A program made the position numbers and the translations under genes. From assembly GCA_965197555.1 (NCBI GenBank), contig OZ240213.1:1426001-1490000 (forward strand): a stretch of 64,000 nt of DNA. The letters are read 5' to 3'. The notes beneath the pieces were generated by a model. It worked only from the letters and a program-made list of their open reading frames with translations. It was not told where the DNA came from and ran no database searches. The stretch comes from G965197555 sp965197555 (lineage in GTDB: Bacteria; Chloroflexota; Dehalococcoidia; Lucifugimonadales; UBA3495). Shown here in pieces: positions 60,023 to 64,000 of the stretch (positions within the stretch are counted from its first letter, which is position 1; each line of letters starts with the position of its first letter).

Positions 60023-61666
60023 CTAAAAGACCCCCGGGTCAACGTATTCCCCGTAGACGTCACGCAACGTGCCCATTATCTCCCCCTCGGTGACGTCCGC
60101 GTCTACCGCCTCAAGAACTAGGGGCATCAAGTTTCGGTCGTCTTTGGCGGCCTGTTTCAACGATCGCAATGAAGCGGCCACGGTCGTACTGCTTCGAGAG
60201 CGCTTGACCTCCGCCAACCGCGCAATTTGCGACTCCTCTTCCGCCGGGTCGAACTCGAACAGCTCCAAGGGTTGTACCGGGCTGTCGGCGCTGGATTGGT
60301 ACCGGTTCAGGCCGACTATCACATGCTGCTGGCTCTCGATCTGTTGCTGGTATTCGTATGAGCTCCGGGCAATCTCTTGCTCAATGTACCCGGTGTCGAT
60401 CGCCTGGAGCACACCCTGCTTAAGGGAGCCTCCACCAAGGCCTTCAATCCTGGATATGTACTCCCAGGCTTGTTTTTCCATCTGATTGGTCAACGACTCC
60501 AGGAACATGGAGCCGCCCAGAGGATCGACGGTATCGGTGACGCCGGTTTCGTGAGCTATGATCAGTTGGGTAGCTAACGACATGCGCATCGCTTCCTCGG
60601 AAGGGATGTCGTACGCTTCGTCATAGCCACTTACATGGAGGGACTGGGTCCCGCCGAGGACCGCGGCCATCGCTTGCAACGCGCCGCGCACGACGTTGTT
60701 CTGCGGGTCCTGCCGCATCAGCGTCGATCCAAGGGTTTGGGTGTGGAATCGAAGACGCATCGACTCCGGCTGGGTTGCAGCATACCGGTCTTTCATTATT
60801 CTGGCCCACATGCGGCGGGCCGCTCGGAACTTAGCGATTTCCTCGAATAGGTTATTGTGGCAGCCAAAGAAGAAAGACAACCTGGGGGCAAAGCTGTCGA
60901 CTGGTAGCCCACGCTCTAGGGTGGACTCAACGTAGGCCATTCCTTGAGCGATGGTGAAGGCCAGCTCTTGGACCGCGTCGGACCCCGATTCCCGGGTGTG
61001 GTAGCCGGAGATAGATACCGTATACCAGTTGGGCACGTGCCGGGTGCAGAACTCGATTATGTCCGTGGTCAGCTTCAACGAAGGCCCTGGTGCCAGGGCG
61101 AAGGTCTTCTGGCCGTGGAACTCCTTTAGAGAGTCGTTTTGCACCGTGCCCCTGAGCCGGTCCCAGGCCACATTCCTGCGCTTGGCCACCGACAGAAACA
61201 TGCTGAGCATTACAATGGCCGGGTGATTGATGGTCAACGAGACACTGACCCGGTCCTGGTCGACGCCGTCAAATAGATCATTCATGTCTCTGATGGTGTC
61301 TATGGCGACTCCCAGGCGGCCCACCTCACCTTCAGCCAGCTCGTGGTCCGAGTCGTATCCGGTGAGGGTGGGATGGTCGAAGTCGGTGCTGATGCCTGTC
61401 TGGCCGTGCTCCATCAGGAAGCGGTAACGCTGGCTGGTGGCCTTGGCGGTGCCGAACCCCGCAATCTGGCGGCGGGTCCACAGTCGGTCGCGGTACATGG
61501 TTGGGTAAGCGCCTCGGGTAAATGGGAACTCCCCCGGGGAGCCAAGATCGTCTTGGTAGTCCCAAGGAGCGAGGTCTTCCGGCGTATAGACTTCCTTGAC
61601 TTCCAAACCGGATAGAGTCTTGAAATGGGGACCGGCGGGCTTTGGGGCTTGGGAGTTGTCTGACAT
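60023..61666 (-). CDS. Methylmalonyl-CoA mutase-type acyl-CoA mutase, large (catalytic) subunit
   Basis: 547 residues, the length of alpha subunits that lack the B12 domain. GAGAGGGG precedes the ATG. Barrel motifs: YPTMYRDRLWTRRQIAGFGTAKATSQRYRFL (Y58 matching the active-site Tyr of the family), GISTDFDHPTLTGYDSDH, RGTVQNDSLKEF, VSISGYHTRESGSDAVQELAF and DPLGGSMFLE. The segment usually read PS[ML]RL/I, holding the Arg that grips the substrate carboxylate in methylmalonyl-CoA mutase, is PSLKL here (K198). A different acyl-CoA may therefore be the substrate. It needs adenosylcobalamin bound by the neighbouring fusion protein. Confidence 0.9.
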   Translation of the reverse strand: MSDNSQAPKPAGPHFKTLSGLEVKEVYTPEDLAPWDYQDDLGSPGEFPFTRGAYPTMYRDRLWTRRQIAGFGTAKATSQRYRFLMEHGQTGISTDFDHPTLTGYDSDHELAEGEVGRLGVAIDTIRDMNDLFDGVDQDRVSVSLTINHPAIVMLSMFLSVAKRRNVAWDRLRGTVQNDSLKEFHGQKTFALAPGPSLKLTTDIIEFCTRHVPNWYTVSISGYHTRESGSDAVQELAFTIAQGMAYVESTLERGLPVDSFAPRLSFFFGCHNNLFEEIAKFRAARRMWARIMKDRYAATQPESMRLRFHTQTLGSTLMRQDPQNNVVRGALQAMAAVLGGTQSLHVSGYDEAYDIPSEEAMRMSLATQLIIAHETGVTDTVDPLGGSMFLESLTNQMEKQAWEYISRIEGLGGGSLKQGVLQAIDTGYIEQEIARSSYEYQQQIESQQHVIVGLNRYQSSADSPVQPLELFEFDPAEEESQIARLAEVKRSRSSTTVAASLRSLKQAAKDDRNLMPLVLEAVDADVTEGEIMGTLRDVYGEYVDPGVF

Positions 61667-61709
61667 GTACCGCCCCTCTCATGTTTGATGGTCTTGATAT
61701 CCCTAGATG

Positions 61710-62591
61710 CTAACTTTGTCGCACGTATTTATCCACGCTCTGTTCCGCGGTCAATGCCAGGTAAAGGTCGCCTCGGGAGTCAACCCATGAGCCGTGGGCT
61801 GATCGGGATGGCCACCGGGCCAACACCTGTCCCTCCCCGTCCAGGACGCTCATCTGAGGGGGTTTGCCGTCTTCTTCCGCACGCTCGCTGGTATAGAATA
61901 TGCCGTCTTGGTCTTGGGAGATATCCAGAGGCCGCTGCATGTCGGTCCACATGGTGATGTACTGACCATCAGCGGAAAATATTTGCACCCGGCTGTTCTC
62001 CCGGTCGCATACGTAGATCCTGCCGTCCTGGCCAACGATCAAACTGTGGGGAAGGTGGAACTGGTTCGGGCCTCCCTTACCGGGTTCTCCCCAGGAAGAC
62101 ACCAGGGTCCCGTCCTTGGAAAATCGATGCACTCTGGCGTTGCGGTACCCGTCAGAAATATACAGGTCTCCTGAACCCGAGGGAACCATCTCGGTCACGA
62201 AATTGAAGGGTCCAGCGGACCGGGGCGCAACATCACCCGCCACCTCACAGCCAGTGTCCGAGTAGACGCCATGAGCCCCGATAATCTGAAGAGGTTTGCC
62301 ATCCAGGGTGTACCTCATCGCCACCGATCCTTCCCGGTCGGTGAGAAAGACAATATCGTCGGCAATGTAGAGACCGTGGGGGCTGACGAAGTTACCGTTG
62401 CCCCAGGAGCTGAGGAAGTTACCGTCCCGGTCAAAGATTACGACGGGAGGTTCTGCCCGCTGAAATACATAGACTCGGTCTTGGGAATCGGTGGCCACCG
62501 CGCTAACGGTGCCGAATGTCTGGCCTTGGGGCAATTTCGCCCAGTCCTGAATCAGAGTATAAGTATATTTTCCCGACCCTACCGTAGTCAT
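61710..62591 (-). CDS. NHL-repeat beta-propeller protein (peptidyl-alpha-hydroxyglycine lyase-like)
   Basis: 293 residues. Repeated NHL-type blades: VATDSQDRVYVFQRAEPPVVIFDRDGNFLSSWG, VSPHGLYIADDIVFLTDREG, SGDLYISDGYRNARVHRFSKDGTLVSSWGEPG, LPHSLIVGQDGRIYVCDRENSRVQIFSADGQYI. This is the six-bladed fold shared with the lyase domain of peptide-amidating enzymes. No signal peptide is seen. Role unknown. It lies 43 nt upstream of the acyl-CoA mutase large subunit on the same strand, so probably one operon with the mutase and fusion genes. Confidence 0.85.
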   Translation of the reverse strand: MTTVGSGKYTYTLIQDWAKLPQGQTFGTVSAVATDSQDRVYVFQRAEPPVVIFDRDGNFLSSWGNGNFVSPHGLYIADDIVFLTDREGSVAMRYTLDGKPLQIIGAHGVYSDTGCEVAGDVAPRSAGPFNFVTEMVPSGSGDLYISDGYRNARVHRFSKDGTLVSSWGEPGKGGPNQFHLPHSLIVGQDGRIYVCDRENSRVQIFSADGQYITMWTDMQRPLDISQDQDGIFYTSERAEEDGKPPQMSVLDGEGQVLARWPSRSAHGSWVDSRGDLYLALTAEQSVDKYVRQS

Positions 62592-62670
62592 GTGGACTCA
62601 CCTCATCTAAATTTCATTCCCATAATACACGATGCACCTGCGCAGTTAATCCCAGGAGCCCGCGAGCGGC

Positions 62671-62798
62671 TTAGAAACTATGTCAAAAGCCGGTACCACA
62701 CCAGGATCGTCCTTCGACGCGCTCAGGACGAACGGGTGAGAAGGAATGTGCCCGTTCGTGGTGAGCTTGTCGAACCACATTTTGAGAACGTTTTTTAG
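62671..62798. repeat. MITE-like element, copy 2
   Basis: 128 bp from TTAGAAACTATGTCAAAA to TTTTGAGAACGTTTTTTAG, inverted repeats matching copy 1 at 51022-51244. Inside, TCCTTCGACGCGCTCAGGACGAACGG and CCGTTCGTGGTGAGCTTGTCGAACCAC form a palindromic pair. The right end overlaps the stop codon of the amidohydrolase. Confidence 0.7.
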
Positions 62799-64000
62799 AC
62801 CCGGCTGTTATAGGCGTAGTGAGGGGGGGCTTCGCCGGCATGCCAGCTCTGATAGAACCTTTCCACGTAGGGCTGCAGCTCTTGGACCATTCTCCTGGTG
62901 TCCAGCACTGACTGCTCGACCGGTTGTGAAAAGCGGTCCTTGAGCTGCCGCATAATCTCCTCTTTATCACAACTGGTGAACCTGCCTCCCTGCAACACAA
63001 TCTCGCCGTCGATCATAACCGTGTCCACCTGCCGTGCCTTCCCCCGGTACAGCAGAGCATCGATGATGTTGATATCCGGGTCCAGGTATGGTTCCTCAAT
63101 GCCGGTGAGGTCGAGGAGCACAAGGTCGGCCCGGCACCCCTTCTCGAGTGCACCGATCCGGTCTTGGAAGAAAGTTGGCCTGGCGGCGTTGGAAGTAGCC
63201 ATCTTGAGCACTTGGTGCGAGTTGATAGCCGGCGCAGGGATGGAAGGCTGCCGGTGGAGCTTGGATACCAGGCGCATCTCTTGGATTAGATCGTCATCAT
63301 CGTTGATGGCAGTGCTATCGGTCCCCATGGAAACATTGACACCTCCCGAAAGCATGGCGTTCACTGGCGCAATCCCGTTCTTGAGCCGAAGGTTCGAGCT
63401 GGCGTTGTGGCACACCGTGGCGCCGGAGTTGGCCATCAGCTCGATATCTCCTTCGGTTAGCCACACCGCGTGGGCGCATGACACTTCCGGACCCAAGAAC
63501 CCCAGATCGTTCAGGTGCTCCACCGGGGTCTTCGACCATGTCCTGAGGCCGTACTCTTTCTGGTAGAAGCTCTCCACTAAGTGAATATGGATTCCTGTCT
63601 GGAAACGCTGAGCATACTCTTTAGTGTGCTGCAGGAAGTCATCGGACACCCACTGAACATTGCTAGGGCTCACCAAGACAGAGATCTTGCTGTTGGGTGA
63701 GCTGCCGTACCGGCGATGCAGATTCTCGAAAAGAGAGAAATAGTCGGCCTCGGAAATCCTTCCGGCCGCCAGGTACCTGCGGATTGCATCGGCAAGGTCC
63801 GTGGGTAGGCCCCTTATAAATTGCTCGTCATCAGCGTAGACCACCCGGTTCTGGTCCCTAAAATAGACCGAAAACGCGGTCCGCATCCCGGCTTCGTTGA
63901 AAGCCCGCAGGACCTCCGATACGTCGTCCTCAAGGCCGACGGCCGGAGTCTGAGGATGGTTATACATCACAGTCGTGGTGCCCGACTCGATCATCTGGAG
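62795..64000 (-). CDS. Amidohydrolase (cytosine-deaminase/TrzA-like), 5' end outside window
   Basis: 402 codons are visible and the frame is open to the window edge, so the start, and with it the first metal His pair, is missing. Visible family parts: GIHIHLVES (metal His), VSCAHAVWLTEGDIELMANSGATVCHNASSNLRL, and MGTDSTAINDDDDLIQEM with the catalytic Asp. The end has ALEKGCRADLVLLDLTGIEEP and MIDGEIVLQGGRF. These enzymes deaminate or dechlorinate N-heterocycles (guanine deaminase, SsnA, TrzA). The stop TAA comes from the MITE-like element's end. Confidence 0.88.
   Translation of the reverse strand, partial: LQMIESGTTTVMYNHPQTPAVGLEDDVSEVLRAFNEAGMRTAFSVYFRDQNRVVYADDEQFIRGLPTDLADAIRRYLAAGRISEADYFSLFENLHRRYGSSPNSKISVLVSPSNVQWVSDDFLQHTKEYAQRFQTGIHIHLVESFYQKEYGLRTWSKTPVEHLNDLGFLGPEVSCAHAVWLTEGDIELMANSGATVCHNASSNLRLKNGIAPVNAMLSGGVNVSMGTDSTAINDDDDLIQEMRLVSKLHRQPSIPAPAINSHQVLKMATSNAARPTFFQDRIGALEKGCRADLVLLDLTGIEEPYLDPDINIIDALLYRGKARQVDTVMIDGEIVLQGGRFTSCDKEEIMRQLKDRFSQPVEQSVLDTRRMVQELQPYVERFYQSWHAGEAPPHYAYNSRV

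Noticed and set aside
1..64000. CRISPR arrays, prophage genes, rRNA operons
   Set aside because: No regularly spaced direct repeats, phage structural genes or rRNA signatures were seen.

Overview
The window reads as a chromosomal segment of a GC-rich bacterium of the phylum Chloroflexota, most likely a SAR202-like or other Dehalococcoidia-related heterotroph. The pointers are the tmRNA tag (…GEREFALAV, close to the Dehalococcoides tag GERELVLAG as I remember it), four luciferase-like flavin monooxygenase loci, two PAC2 paralogues, many amidohydrolases, Rieske and LigB oxygenases and a two-subunit methylmalonyl-CoA mutase type enzyme. This assignment is inference; there is no rRNA in the window.

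Layout. 1-1.2 kb: end of a peptide-transporter ATPase pair. 1.3-2 kb: dispersed repeat and ssrA. 2-11.5 kb: a nonsense-interrupted flavin monooxygenase, a DinB-like protein, an alpha/beta hydrolase with a Cys nucleophile, tRNA-Arg, PAC2, a PhnD-like binding protein, a class III aminotransferase and another monooxygenase. 11.7-17 kb: tRNA-Asp, a lipoprotein, a candidate leader or small RNA, panB with an apparent ATA start, and a 1053-residue LuxR-type ATPase regulator. 17.6-22.1 kb: Rieske oxygenase, a DUF123 protein and an E1 alpha/beta dehydrogenase pair. 22.4-25.8 kb: a rearranged duplication of a VOC and monooxygenase pair around a lipoprotein and metalloprotease insert. 26-33.7 kb: amidohydrolase, ISNCY-type element, FAH hydrolase, M20 amidohydrolase, second PAC2. 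33.7-37.5 kb: peptide ABC transporter dppABC. 37.9-49.2 kb: LigB-like dioxygenase, broken amidohydrolase, beta-propeller, esterase, FrnE-like selenoprotein, ferredoxin, CoxL-like molybdoenzyme, FAD oxidoreductase, AtzG-like/amidase pair and a decayed toxin-antitoxin pair. 49.3-51.7 kb: DUF1989, NodB deacetylase, MITE, GlcG. 51.8-55.4 kb: cohesin/dockerin surface proteins. 55.7-64 kb: DUF3179 selenoprotein, monooxygenase, VOC protein, acyl-CoA mutase large subunit with an aspartic-protease/B12-domain fusion, NHL propeller, MITE and a truncated amidohydrolase.

The strongest unusual signal is selenocysteine. Two unrelated genes (42541-43149 and 55703-57367, opposite strands) each have one in-frame TGA exactly at the first Cys of a C-x-x-C motif. 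In both, the frame stays open for at least 186 codons beyond it, and a stem-loop with G in the loop starts its loop exactly 20 nt after the TGA. A normal caller would report each as a truncated or split gene. The second notable item is the fusion of a retropepsin-like domain to the cobalamin-binding domain next to an acyl-CoA mutase large subunit. No selenocysteine machinery (selA, selB, selC, selD) is in the window.
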